From: Asanoa sp040676615
GTDB lineage: Bacteria > Actinomycetota > Actinomycetes > Mycobacteriales > Micromonosporaceae
Length of the DNA: 64,000 nucleotides
NCBI RefSeq assembly: GCF_040676615.1
Contig: NZ_JBFAPI010000005.1
Coordinates: 1-64,000 of the forward strand
Reading direction: 5' to 3'
Positions within the stretch are counted from its first letter, which is position 1. Each line of letters opens with the position of its first letter. Under the pieces are notes generated by a model, which was not told the origin of the DNA, did not search any database, and saw only the letters and a list, made by a program, of their open reading frames with translations. The position numbers and the translations under genes are program-made. Below are positions 47,676 through 56,237 of the stretch, piece after piece.

Positions 47676-48779
47676 ATGAGCGCTGACGAGCAGGGCGCGG
47701 CCGTTCCCGCACGCCGGCGGGTGGTGCTGACCGGGATCAGCTCGCGCGCGTGGGAGCACCCGGCCGACCGCGGCGCGCTGACCGCCCTGCGCGAGCTGCG
47801 CGGCTTCGACGACGTGGTCAAGGCGTTCTTCGGCATGTGGAACGAGCGCGGGTTCCGGCTGTCCTACCTGGCCTCGTCGATCCGGGTCGACCACCGGCAA
47901 TATCCGCAGGTCTACGGCCTCTACGCCGAGGCCGCGCAGGCGCTCGACCTGCCCGAGCTGCCCGACCTGTTCGTCCGCTACTCGCCGACACTGGGTGGCC
48001 GGGCGATCGGCATCGACCGGCCGTTCATCGTGCTCGACTCGGGGTCGGTGCCGCAGCTCGACGACGACGAACTGCGCACCCTGCTCGGCCACGAGATCGG
48101 CCACCTGCGCAGCGGTCACGCCGTGTACAAGACGATCCTGATGATCCTGACCCGGTGGGCGGCCAACCTGAGCTGGCTGCCGGTCGGCGCGATCGCGCTG
48201 CGGGCGATCATCGCCGCGATGCTGGAGTGGTGGCGCAAGGCCGAGCTGTCGGCCGACCGCGCCGGCCTGCTCGCCAACCAGGACCAGGGCGCCGCGCTGC
48301 GGTTGCTGATGAAGCTGGCCGGCGGTGGCGACCTCAGCCAGATCGACACGGCGGCGTTCCTGGAGCAGGCGGCCGACTACGACGGCGGGGGCGACCTGCG
48401 GGACAGCTTCCACAAGCTGCGGATGACCGCCTGGAGCAGCCACCCGGTCCCCGTCGCCCGGGCCGCCGACCTGCGGCACTGGGTCGACAACGGCGACTAT
48501 GCCCGGATCCTCGCCGGTGACTACCCGCGGCGCGAAGGCGACGGGGAGACCAGCGTCAGCGAGGAGATCAAGGCCGCCGCCGAGTCCTACCGGGAGGCGT
48601 TCGGCCGCTCCCAGGACCCGCTGGTCGGCCTGCTACGCCGGCTCGGCGACGGCGCCAGCGACGTCGGCGAGTGGGCCGGTGGCGGTGCGGCCCGGGCCCG
48701 GTCGTGGGTCAACAGCGCGGCCGACGCCGCCGGCCGGGCGGCCCGGGGCCGCAACGAGCGGCACGACGACAACGCTTAG
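47676..48779 (+). CDS. M48 family metalloprotease
   Basis: A 367-residue zinc protease of the HtpX/Ste24-like M48 family: LLGHEIGHLRSGH (136-148; HEIGH 139-143) and third ligand in WWRKAELSADRAGLL (about 196-210), with two membrane-like segments between (ILMILTRWAANLSWLPVGAIALRAIIAAML). The first ~110 residues are a conserved actinobacterial domain (ISSRAWEHPADRGALTAL). The C-terminus is Ala/Arg-rich. Role likely membrane-protein quality control. 41 bp before the M20 peptidase. Confidence 0.88.
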   Translation: MSADEQGAAVPARRRVVLTGISSRAWEHPADRGALTALRELRGFDDVVKAFFGMWNERGFRLSYLASSIRVDHRQYPQVYGLYAEAAQALDLPELPDLFVRYSPTLGGRAIGIDRPFIVLDSGSVPQLDDDELRTLLGHEIGHLRSGHAVYKTILMILTRWAANLSWLPVGAIALRAIIAAMLEWWRKAELSADRAGLLANQDQGAALRLLMKLAGGGDLSQIDTAAFLEQAADYDGGGDLRDSFHKLRMTAWSSHPVPVARAADLRHWVDNGDYARILAGDYPRREGDGETSVSEEIKAAAESYREAFGRSQDPLVGLLRRLGDGASDVGEWAGGGAARARSWVNSAADAAGRAARGRNERHDDNA

Positions 48780-48808
48780 GGCCCCGCCAGCGGCCCTGGT
48801 GGGCGGCT

Positions 48809-48814
48809 TACGAT
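48809..48814 (+). promoter_or_regulatory. -10 element of the M20 peptidase gene
   Basis: TACGAT, 6 nt before ATG 48821. Confidence 0.45.
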
Positions 48815-48820
48815 CACGGC

Positions 48821-50191
48821 ATGACGGCTGCGATCCTCTCCGAGTCCGAGCTGCGCGCTGCGATCGAGCGCGAGATGCCCGGCGTCCGTGCCGACCTCGA
48901 ACGCCTGATCCGCATCCCCGGTATCGCGTTCGACGGTTTCGACTTCAGCCACGTCGAGCGCTCCGCGGAGGCGGTGGCCGAACTGCTGCGCGGCTGCGGG
49001 CTCGAGGTCGACATCGTGCGCAACGGCGGGCAGCCCGCAGTGATCGGCCACAAGCCGGCGCCCGAGGGCGCGCCGACCGTGCTGTTGTACGCGCACCACG
49101 ACGTACAACCGGTCGGTGATCTGTCGCTCTGGACGTCGGAGCCGTTCGAGCCGGTGGTCCGCGACGGCCGGCTCTATGCCCGCGGCGCGGCCGACGACAA
49201 GGCCGGCGTGATGGCGCACGTCGCGGCGCTGCGGGCCTACGGCGACGCGTTGCCGGTCGGGGTGGTCGTGTTCGTCGAGGGCGAGGAGGAGTTCGGCTCC
49301 GAGTCGCTCGAAGGGATGCTGGTGCAATACAAGGAGCGGCTGCGCTCCGACGTGATCGTGATCGCCGACTCGGGCAACTGGGACGTCGGCGTGCCCTCGG
49401 TCACCACCTCGCTGCGCGGGCTGGTCAACTGCTTCGTCGAGGTCCGCGTCCTCGAATCGGCCGTGCACAGCGGCATGTTCGGCGGCGCCGTGCCGGACGC
49501 GCTGACCGTGCTCTCCCGGCTGATCGCCACCTTCCACGACGCGGCCGGCGACGTCGCGATCGAGGGGCTGGCCCGGCGGGCCGACGCGGCCGTCGACTAC
49601 CCGGAAGACCGGTTGCGCGAGGAGGCCGGGCTGCTCGACGGCGTCTCGTTCATCGGCACCGGCCGGCTCACCGACCGGATCTGGAACCAGCCGACCGTCT
49701 CCATCCTCGGCATCGACGCGCCGCCCACCGCCGGTGCGCCCAACGCGCTCATCCCGTCAGCGAAGGCCAAGGTCAGCGTGCGGTTGGCGCCGGGAGACGA
49801 CCCCAAGACGGCGTACGCCGCTATCGTCTCGCACGTCGAGAAGCACACGCCCTGGGGCGCGCGGGTCTCGGTGGTCCTGGAGTCCGACGGTCTGCCCTGC
49901 GAGATCGACACGAGCGGCCCGATGTTCGCGGCCGGCCGGTCGGCGCTGCGGGCGGCCTGGGACGGCGTCGAGCCGGTCGACATGGGCGTCGGCGGTTCGA
50001 TCCCGTTCATCGCGACGTTCCAGGACATGTTCCCGGGTGCCGCGATCCTGGTCACCGGCGTCGAGGACCCGAACTCGAAGGCGCACGGGCCCAACGAGAG
50101 CCTGCACCTGGCCGAGTTCCAGCGGGCCTGCCTGGCCGAGGCCCTGCTGTTCGCCAACGTCGCGGCGGCCGCAGCGGGCACGGTCGGGTGA
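48821..50191 (+). CDS. M20/M25/M40 family dipeptidase
   Basis: A 456-residue cytosolic metallopeptidase. The first zinc site is LLYAHHDVQPVG, then GRLYARGAADDKAGVMAH (bridging Asp) and VFVEGEEEFGSE (general base Glu-Glu), the dimerisation lobe, and late His in EDPNSKAHGPNES. It is the dipeptidase/CNDP-like subgroup. The ATG 48821 is fixed by TACGAT 6 nt upstream. Cleaves dipeptides or N-acyl amino acids; exact substrate unknown. Confidence 0.92.
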   Translation: MTAAILSESELRAAIEREMPGVRADLERLIRIPGIAFDGFDFSHVERSAEAVAELLRGCGLEVDIVRNGGQPAVIGHKPAPEGAPTVLLYAHHDVQPVGDLSLWTSEPFEPVVRDGRLYARGAADDKAGVMAHVAALRAYGDALPVGVVVFVEGEEEFGSESLEGMLVQYKERLRSDVIVIADSGNWDVGVPSVTTSLRGLVNCFVEVRVLESAVHSGMFGGAVPDALTVLSRLIATFHDAAGDVAIEGLARRADAAVDYPEDRLREEAGLLDGVSFIGTGRLTDRIWNQPTVSILGIDAPPTAGAPNALIPSAKAKVSVRLAPGDDPKTAYAAIVSHVEKHTPWGARVSVVLESDGLPCEIDTSGPMFAAGRSALRAAWDGVEPVDMGVGGSIPFIATFQDMFPGAAILVTGVEDPNSKAHGPNESLHLAEFQRACLAEALLFANVAAAAAGTVG

Positions 50192-50231
50192 CTCTTCGAT
50201 CTCCGGGCGGACTTTTGTCGGTGGGGTGCCC

Positions 50232-50237
50232 TACGCT
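50232..50237 (+). promoter_or_regulatory. -10 element of the 68-aa protein gene
   Basis: TACGCT, 7 nt before ATG 50245. Confidence 0.5.
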
Positions 50238-50244
50238 ATCGAAC

Positions 50245-50451
50245 ATGAGTACGAACGAGGCCATCGCGCGGCTCGGAGCCGCGGTCAGTGCACTGGGAGA
50301 CCTCGACGTCTCCGCGTGGTCGGAGGAGGCCCTCCGTGAACAACTCGGCGACCTGTCCGTGAACCTGTGCGCCCTCGACGCCCTGCTCTCCAAGGTCGCC
50401 GACGGCGTCCGCGCCCGCGGCATGCGGATCGAAGAACCCATCGCCGCATGA
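50245..50451 (+). CDS. 68-aa hypothetical protein
   Basis: A small acidic, all-helical protein (TNEAIARLGAAVSALGDLDV, then SEEALREQLGDLSVNLCALDALLSKVADGVRARG). The heptad-like Leu/Ala spacing suggests a coiled coil or four-helix partner. Not recognised; its leaderless promoter, good codon usage and following 14-bp hairpin terminator argue it is real. Confidence 0.65.
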   Translation: MSTNEAIARLGAAVSALGDLDVSAWSEEALREQLGDLSVNLCALDALLSKVADGVRARGMRIEEPIAA

Positions 50452-50457
50452 CCAACG

Positions 50458-50490
50458 GGGTCGGCGCGGCGGGCCGCGCCGCGCCGACCC
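50458..50490 (+). terminator. Hairpin terminator
   Basis: A 14-bp perfect stem (GGGTCGGCGCGGCG with its complement) and a GGCCG loop, immediately after the 68-aa gene; weak T-tract. Confidence 0.75.
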
Positions 50491-50511
50491 TGAATTGTCG
50501 GACCCGGCCGC

Positions 50512-50517
50512 TAGCTT
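50512..50517 (+). promoter_or_regulatory. -10 element of the VOC gene
   Basis: TAGCTT, 7 nt before ATG 50525. Confidence 0.45.
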
Positions 50518-50524
50518 CGCTGTC

Positions 50525-50896
50525 ATGGATTGGAAGATCGAGCTCGTAGCCATCCCCGTGACCGACGTCGACCGCGCCAAGTCCTTCTACGTCGACCAGT
50601 GCGGCTTCAACGCCGACCACGACCACCAGGTCAATCCCGACCTGCGCTTCGTGCAGCTCACCCCGCCGGGGTCGGCCTGCTCGATCGTGCTGGGCACCGG
50701 CGTCACCCAGATGGCACCCGGCTCCCAGAAGGGCCTGCAGGTCGTCGTCGCCGACGCCGCCCGGGCGCGCGAGGAACTGGTCAGCAAGGGCGTCGACGCG
50801 AGCGAGGTCGACGAGCAACCGTGGGGCCTGTTCGTCTACTTCGCCGACCCTGACGGCAACACCTGGGCCCTGCAGCAGATCCCCCCGCGCGACTGA
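50525..50896 (+). CDS. VOC-superfamily (glyoxalase-like) protein
   Basis: A 123-residue protein of the vicinal oxygen chelate fold: two betaalphabetabetabeta modules, opening MDWKIELVAIPVTDVDRAKSF, with FVQLTPPGSACSIVLG and closing GLFVYFADPDGNTWALQQI (metal Glu replaced by no clear residue). It could be a glyoxalase, dioxygenase or resistance protein; chemistry unknown. Leaderless start. Confidence 0.88.
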   Translation: MDWKIELVAIPVTDVDRAKSFYVDQCGFNADHDHQVNPDLRFVQLTPPGSACSIVLGTGVTQMAPGSQKGLQVVVADAARAREELVSKGVDASEVDEQPWGLFVYFADPDGNTWALQQIPPRD

Positions 50897-50917
50897 TCCA
50901 GCCGCGCCATCTTTTTT
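50887..50917 (+). terminator. Possible intrinsic terminator after the VOC gene
   Basis: GCGCG and CGCGC with an 11-nt loop, then CATC and six T's (50912-50917). The stem is short, but a U-run is rare in this genome. Confidence 0.4.
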
Positions 50918-51180
50918 ACCGAGCCAGCGGCACGGCTCGGGATCGGGTCGCGCCCGAATCCCCCTCGGGATTAGGGCGCGGGCCTGGCCTTGGGCGGCGC
51001 TGGCCGCTGGTCCCGAGCGGCTCTGGCCGGGGCGGCCCCGGCTGCCGCCACGAGCGGCGCTGGTCCTGGGCGGCCTGGCCTTCTGGCGGGGCTGGCCGTG
51101 GGCGGCGCCGGCCCTGGGCGGCCTCTCATGCGGGGCGGGCGTCGAGGTGGGGCACGGTTGTCGGACCCTGGTGCCAGGAT
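50918..51180. other. Low-complexity intergenic region before the ligase gene
   Basis: About 260 bp, in large part a string of GGGCGG, GCTGGCC and CCTGGGCGGCC words, so short-range imperfect repeats. No frame has plausible composition. It may form a structured leader; nothing recognisable. Confidence 0.4.
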
Positions 51181-51186
51181 GTGGGG

Positions 51187-52740
51187 ATGCTGTTCGCAGA
51201 TCTTGCCGCGACCTCGGGTGCGGTGGCCGCGACCTCGAAGCGGCTCGCCAAGGTCGATCTGCTCGCGGCTGCGCTGAGGGGGCTCGACCCGTCCGAGGTC
51301 GAGGCCGGTTCGGCCTACCTGGCGGGTGAGCTGCGGCAGCGGCAGACCGGGGTCGGCTATGCCAGCCTGCGTGACCTGCCGCCGCCGGCCCCGGCCGCGA
51401 CCTTGACGGTCGGTGCGGTCGACGCCGCCATCGCGGAGATCGCCGGCGTCAGCGGCAGCGGGTCGCAGGCGCGGCGCAAGGGGCTGCTCGCCGCGCTCTT
51501 CGCGGCGGCCACCGTCGACGAGCAGCGGATGTTGCGCGGCCTGTTCAGCGGCGAGTTGCGTCAGGGCGCCCAGGCCGGGCTGCTCGCCGACGCGATCGCC
51601 CGGGCCGCCGACGTGCCGGGGCCCGCCGTGCGGCGGGCGCTGCTGCTGGTCGGTGACTTCAAGACCGTGGCGGTGGCCGCGCTCCAGGGTGGGGTCGCCG
51701 CGCTCGCCGAGTTCGCGCTCCAGGTCGGGCGTCCGCTGGCGCCGATGCTCGCGTCCAGCGCGCCGAGCGTCGACGAGGCGCTGGTGGCCACCGGCGTGCC
51801 GGCCGCCGTCGACGTCAAGCTCGACGGCATCCGGGTGCAGGTCCACCGCAGCGGCGACGACGTCGCCGTGTTCACCCGCAGCCTCGACGAGATCACCGGG
51901 CGGCTGCCGGAGGTGGTCGCGGCGGTGCGGTCGCTGCCGGCGCGCGAGATCGTGCTCGACGGCGAGGCGATCGGGCTCGACGCCGAGGGGCGGCCCCGCC
52001 CGTTCCAGGAGACGGCGAGCCGGGCGGCGACCCGCGGCGCCCGGCGCGGTGCCGCGGCGCCGAAGACCGACGGGGTGACGCTGACGCCCTACTTCTTCGA
52101 CGTGCTCCACATCGACGGCGCCGACCTGCTCGACGCGCCGGGCATCGAGCGCTGGGCGGCGCTCGAAGCCGCGCTGCCGGAGGCGTTGCGGGTGCCGCGG
52201 GCGATGGTCGACGGGCCCGATCAGGCCCACGAGTTCTACGCGAAAGCGCTGGACGCCGGCCACGAGGGTGTCGTGGTCAAGGCGGCGGAGGCGGCCTACG
52301 ACGCGGGCCGGCGCGGGGCCGCCTGGGTCAAGGTCAAGCCGCGGCACACGCTCGACCTGGTCGTGCTGGCGGTCGAGTGGGGGAGCGGCCGGCGCACGGG
52401 CTGGCTGTCCAACCTCCACCTCGGCGCCCGTGACCCGGAGACGGGCGGGTTCGTCATGCTCGGCAAGACGTTCAAGGGCCTGACCGACGAGTTGCTGCGC
52501 TGGCAGACCGAGCGCTTCCAGGAGTTGGCGGTCGACAAGGGCGACTGGGTCGTCCACGTCCGGCCGGAACAGGTCGTCGAGATTGCGTTCGACGGGGTGC
52601 AGACCAGCCCGCGCTACCCGGGCGGCGTGGCGCTGCGGTTCGCGCGGGTCATCCGCTACCGCGACGACAAGACCGCCGCCGAGGCCGACACCATCGACAC
52701 GGTGCTCGCCATCCACGCCGGGCGGCCGATCACGCCCTGA
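51187..52740 (+). CDS. ligB: ATP-dependent DNA ligase
   Basis: A 517-residue LigB-type ligase: N-terminal DNA-binding domain (MLFADLAATSGAVAATSKRL, then GSQARRKGLLAALFA), adenylation domain with motif I KLDGIR (active Lys211), VLDGEAIGLD (motif III), VVKAAEAAYDAGRRGAAWVKVKP (motifs IV-V), and an OB-fold end. It seals nicks using ATP; actinomycetes carry it beside the essential NAD+ ligase. CAGGAT, 6 nt before ATG 51187, makes this start preferable to GTG 51181. Converges with the GNAT gene (4-bp gap). Confidence 0.93.
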   Translation: MLFADLAATSGAVAATSKRLAKVDLLAAALRGLDPSEVEAGSAYLAGELRQRQTGVGYASLRDLPPPAPAATLTVGAVDAAIAEIAGVSGSGSQARRKGLLAALFAAATVDEQRMLRGLFSGELRQGAQAGLLADAIARAADVPGPAVRRALLLVGDFKTVAVAALQGGVAALAEFALQVGRPLAPMLASSAPSVDEALVATGVPAAVDVKLDGIRVQVHRSGDDVAVFTRSLDEITGRLPEVVAAVRSLPAREIVLDGEAIGLDAEGRPRPFQETASRAATRGARRGAAAPKTDGVTLTPYFFDVLHIDGADLLDAPGIERWAALEAALPEALRVPRAMVDGPDQAHEFYAKALDAGHEGVVVKAAEAAYDAGRRGAAWVKVKPRHTLDLVVLAVEWGSGRRTGWLSNLHLGARDPETGGFVMLGKTFKGLTDELLRWQTERFQELAVDKGDWVVHVRPEQVVEIAFDGVQTSPRYPGGVALRFARVIRYRDDKTAAEADTIDTVLAIHAGRPITP

Positions 52741-52744
52741 TCGC

Positions 52745-53314
52745 TCAGTGGAGATCGGCGGCGACGAACGACCAGACCTCCAGGTCGACCCGCCCGCTGT
52801 GCACGTAGCCGGCATTGCGCAGCAGGCCCTCGTAGGTGAAGCCGGCCTTCTCCGCCACCCGCCGCGACGCGGTGTTGCCCGGCGCCACCCGCAACTCGAT
52901 CCGCTGGAACCCGTGCTCGAGAATCAGCGCGATCGCCAGCGCGTCGACCGCCTCGGGGGCGACGCCGAAACCACGGGCCTCGCCCGCGATCGCGTACGAG
53001 ATCTCGGTGACCTTCGCGCCCCAGTCGGTGCGCTTGGTCCACAGGCACCCGACCAGCCGATCGTCTTCCCGGCGGATGATGCCGTAGTGGTCGCCCGCGC
53101 CACTGTCGCGCCGCTCCTGGGCCATCTCGGTGCACCACGCGAGCCCGTCGATCTGCCCGAAGTCGCGCGGAAAGGGCAGCCACCGCTGCGTCTGCTTGTC
53201 AGCGAAGATCTCCGCCACCGGTTTGGCGTCGTCTTCACCGAGCTCGCGTACGTGCACCCGCGGCGTCGAAACCCGCAACAGCGGAAACTGGCGCAGCGGA
53301 AGATGGCCCCTCAC
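52745..53314 (-). CDS. GNAT N-acetyltransferase, RimJ/RimL type
   Basis: A 189-residue acetyltransferase: LRVSTPRVHVRELGEDDAKP opening, acetyl-CoA segment GEARGFGVAPEAVDAL and RIELRVAPGNTASRRVAEKAGFTYEGLLRNA, the RimJ/RimL motif. It acetylates an amine on a protein or small molecule. GTG 53314 overlaps the cobB stop by 4 bp (GTGA), so it is co-translated with cobB. A link with cobalamin is not evident. Confidence 0.88.
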   Translation of the reverse strand: MRGHLPLRQFPLLRVSTPRVHVRELGEDDAKPVAEIFADKQTQRWLPFPRDFGQIDGLAWCTEMAQERRDSGAGDHYGIIRREDDRLVGCLWTKRTDWGAKVTEISYAIAGEARGFGVAPEAVDALAIALILEHGFQRIELRVAPGNTASRRVAEKAGFTYEGLLRNAGYVHSGRVDLEVWSFVAADLH

Positions 53315-56094
53315 GTGATCCCCCCGTCGTCGTCACGCATCCGCCCCGCGGCGGGTTCATGTGGCGCCCGGCCCGGCACCGTCGGTATCTCCGCCGTGCC
53401 ACCGGTCAACGCACCGCCGGCAGGCTGGTTAGGGGCCGGTTGCCCGGCCGCGGTCCTGGCCGCACCGAACCCACTGCCCGCGACGGGATGCTCGCCGCGC
53501 CCCACCGGGAACCCGAACTCGGCCGGCCGCCGCGGGTCGGCCTCGGGCAGCGGCTGGCGCTGGTCCGGCGGCCGATAACCGTCGCCCGCCGGCAACTGCC
53601 CACCACCGGTCGGCACCACGAACGACCACCCGTCGCCGGCCGGCGACCCCGCCCGCGCCCCGGGCACGGCGGCGAACCCGAACCCGTCGGTCACATACTC
53701 GCCACCCTCGTCGCCCGACTCACCGGAAACTTCGAATCCGGCCGCATAACCGGCGCCCTCGTCGCCGCCTCTGCGGCCGGAAGGGGGCGTGAACCCACGC
53801 CCGCCGGTCACCGGGCCGACACCGACCTGCGGGGGGCGACGCCCGTCGGTAGGGGCAAACCCGCGCTCGTCAGCGTGGCTGGCACCGTCGTGGTCTGCGC
53901 GAGGCCCGTCGGTAGGTGCGAACCCGCGCCCATCGGCGTGGCCCGCGCCGTTCTGGTGGCCGTCAGGCCAACGGGCAGGCCTGTCGACGTGGCTACCGCC
54001 GCCCGGTTCGCTGCTGGCAGCGAAACCACGCCCGACGGCCCGGTCGCCGTCGCCTACGCCGGTTGCGAAGGCGGGATGGTCGATCGGTTCGTCTACCTCG
54101 ACCAGTGGCGGCACGACCCGCAACCGCGGCGGACCCTGCGGCCCGGCGTTGGTCTCGGCCGTCTGCGAACCGCCGCTCCCCGGCACCGCTCGCAAATGAG
54201 GGGTGGACACCGGCGCACCCCCGGAATCCCGGAATTCCTCCTCGGCCGGGATCGGCACGGACCGCAGCTGCGGCTGTGCGGGCGGGGGAAACCCGCGGCC
54301 ATCGGCCGGATCGTCGACGTGTGGACCGAACCCATCGCCGTCGCGTGGACCCGTGCCGTAGTCGAGTGCGCCGCCGACGGAAGCCGGACGTGCGTCGCCG
54401 AACGGACCCGGACCGCCGGACCAGGCGCCGTCGTCCGACGGTCGAGCCGTCGACCGAGCGCCCTGCCAGACCCCGTCGCTCGACCCCGCGGGCCGAGCCC
54501 GGTCGCCCGACGCCGGCGCGCCAGCGGGCGGCGTCGCTGGGCGGGGACCCTCGACCACCGGCACGGGCACGGCCGCCGTGGGCCACGTACCCTCGCCGGA
54601 ATTTGCCTCTCCGGTCCAGAGCCCGCCGCCGGAGGCCGGCGCCGGAGCGCCGCCCAGCACCGGGACGGTCCCCGTGGCTCGGGCCCAGGTGCGGCCGCCG
54701 CCGCCCGGCTCCGGCGCCTCGCCCGGCCGCGCCGCCAGCACCAGCCGCCGCGCGATCTCCGGGAAGCCCGCCCAGTGCAGGGCCAGCTGGGACGCGTGCA
54801 CCCGCCGCCAGACGAAGCCTTCCGGCGTGCCGCCGTTCCAGGTCCACGCGGGTGTCTGCCCTGACCGCGGGTTGACCACCCCGCGGTGCTGCTTGTAGCC
54901 GACCACCCGCGTGCCGACCTCTGCCACGGCGGTCGTCGCCCGGGCGGTCGCGTCGCGGTAGCCGACGATCATCTGGTCGCCGGTGGCGCCGGTCGCGTCG
55001 AGGACGCCGCACATCGGCCGGCCGTCGAACGACTGCGCGAGCCAGAGCAGCCCGGCCCCCTCGGCGATCACCGGACGGCCGGAGCGGGCCAGGTCGGCGA
55101 TGTCGGCGCAGAGCCGGCGGTTGGCGGACAGGTCCTCGGCGTAGGCCTCCGGCAGCGCGCCGCCGACCACCAGCCCGTCGGCGCTCTCCGGCAACAACTC
55201 GTCGCGGAGCGGGTCGAACAGGACGACGGTCGCGCCGGCCGCTTCCAGCAGCTCGTGGGTCTCCGTGTAGGAGAACGAGATCCCGGCGCCGCCGGCCAGC
55301 GCGACGACCGGGCGGCGGCCCAGGTGGACGGCGGCCGTGTCGTCGGGGCTGAGTGCCAGCTCGCCGGCCGGCGACCACGGGGTCACCGGCAGCTGGGGCG
55401 CCGAGTTGGCCAGTGCGAGCAGGCCGTCGAGGTCGACCGCGCCGGCGACCGACTCGCCGAGCCGGCGGATGCCGCGCAGCGCCTCGACCTCGCGGTGGAC
55501 GACCGGGACGACGCCCTCCTGGCGGGGCGGCAGCGCGGACGGCAGGTCGCGGCGGCGCAGGGCGCCGTAGACCGGCACGCCGATGTCGTCGAGGGCCTCG
55601 CGGAGCAACTGCTCGTGGCGGTCGGAGGCGACCCTGTTGAGGATCACGCCGCCGAGCCAGGTCAGCTCGTCGTAGGCGCGGAAGCCGTGCACCAGCGCCG
55701 CCACCGACTGGCCCATCGCGCCGACATCGACGACCATGACCACCGGCGCGCGCAGGGCGGCCGCCACGCCGGCGGTGGAGTCGGTCTCGACCCGCCCGGC
55801 GAGGCTGTCGAACAGGCCCATCGTGCCCTCGACGACGGCGATGTCGTGGCCCTGCGCCCCGTGCGCGAACAGCGGCGCGACCCGGTGGGCGCCGACCAGG
55901 CGGGGGTCGAGGTTGCGGCCGGGACTGCCGGCGGCGGCGCCGAGGTAGGCCGCGTCGGTGTGGTCGGGGCCGACCTTGAAGCCGACGGCGGAGAGGCCGC
56001 GGCCGGCGAACGCCGCGAGCAGGCCCACCGCCAGCGCGGTCTTGCCGTGGCCGGACGACGGCGCGCTGACCACCACCCGGGGCACGGCGGACAT
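53311..56094 (-). CDS. cobB: Cobyrinate a,c-diamide synthase with long low-complexity tail
   Basis: A 927-residue protein; the family is usually near 450-470. The ATP domain has SAPSSGHGKTALAVGLL (10-26) and FKVGPDHTDAAYLG (39-52). The glutaminase domain (about 262-456) keeps GISFSYTETHELL and VHASQLALHW. However, the nucleophile motif AECGGL reads AEGAGL, with Gly346 (codon GGG at 55057-55059) replacing Cys. Residues ~458-927 are Gly/Pro/Asp-rich with RGFAPTDG repeats. ATG 56094 has GAGGGAG ~8 nt upstream. It amidates cobyrinate at a and c; without Cys it probably needs ammonia. Confidence 0.88.
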   Translation of the reverse strand: MSAVPRVVVSAPSSGHGKTALAVGLLAAFAGRGLSAVGFKVGPDHTDAAYLGAAAGSPGRNLDPRLVGAHRVAPLFAHGAQGHDIAVVEGTMGLFDSLAGRVETDSTAGVAAALRAPVVMVVDVGAMGQSVAALVHGFRAYDELTWLGGVILNRVASDRHEQLLREALDDIGVPVYGALRRRDLPSALPPRQEGVVPVVHREVEALRGIRRLGESVAGAVDLDGLLALANSAPQLPVTPWSPAGELALSPDDTAAVHLGRRPVVALAGGAGISFSYTETHELLEAAGATVVLFDPLRDELLPESADGLVVGGALPEAYAEDLSANRRLCADIADLARSGRPVIAEGAGLLWLAQSFDGRPMCGVLDATGATGDQMIVGYRDATARATTAVAEVGTRVVGYKQHRGVVNPRSGQTPAWTWNGGTPEGFVWRRVHASQLALHWAGFPEIARRLVLAARPGEAPEPGGGGRTWARATGTVPVLGGAPAPASGGGLWTGEANSGEGTWPTAAVPVPVVEGPRPATPPAGAPASGDRARPAGSSDGVWQGARSTARPSDDGAWSGGPGPFGDARPASVGGALDYGTGPRDGDGFGPHVDDPADGRGFPPPAQPQLRSVPIPAEEEFRDSGGAPVSTPHLRAVPGSGGSQTAETNAGPQGPPRLRVVPPLVEVDEPIDHPAFATGVGDGDRAVGRGFAASSEPGGGSHVDRPARWPDGHQNGAGHADGRGFAPTDGPRADHDGASHADERGFAPTDGRRPPQVGVGPVTGGRGFTPPSGRRGGDEGAGYAAGFEVSGESGDEGGEYVTDGFGFAAVPGARAGSPAGDGWSFVVPTGGGQLPAGDGYRPPDQRQPLPEADPRRPAEFGFPVGRGEHPVAGSGFGAARTAAGQPAPNQPAGGALTGGTAEIPTVPGRAPHEPAAGRMRDDDGGIT
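53780..53952 (-). repeat. Repeat block in the CobB tail
   Basis: Three imperfect units encoding (A/T)(D/G)(G/E)RGF(A/T)P(T/P)(D/S)G followed by acidic or Ala/His residues. CCCGTCGGTAGGGGCAAACC and CCCGTCGGTAGGTGCGAACC are two copies, 45-55 nt apart. Confidence 0.6.
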
Positions 56095-56225
56095 CGGCGA
56101 CTCCCTCGGCGGAAAATGGCGAGCCGTCCGACGATACCTAATACGCCCGACAACATCAGGCTGACGACACATTGACGAACGGGTGCGCCTGGGCGACCGC
56201 CAGGAATCCCGTCGTACCCCCGCAG

Positions 56226-56231
56226 TAGCCT
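56226..56231 (+). promoter_or_regulatory. -10 element of the SURF1 gene
   Basis: TAGCCT, 6 nt before GTG 56238. Confidence 0.45.
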
Positions 56232-56237
56232 CTTGGC

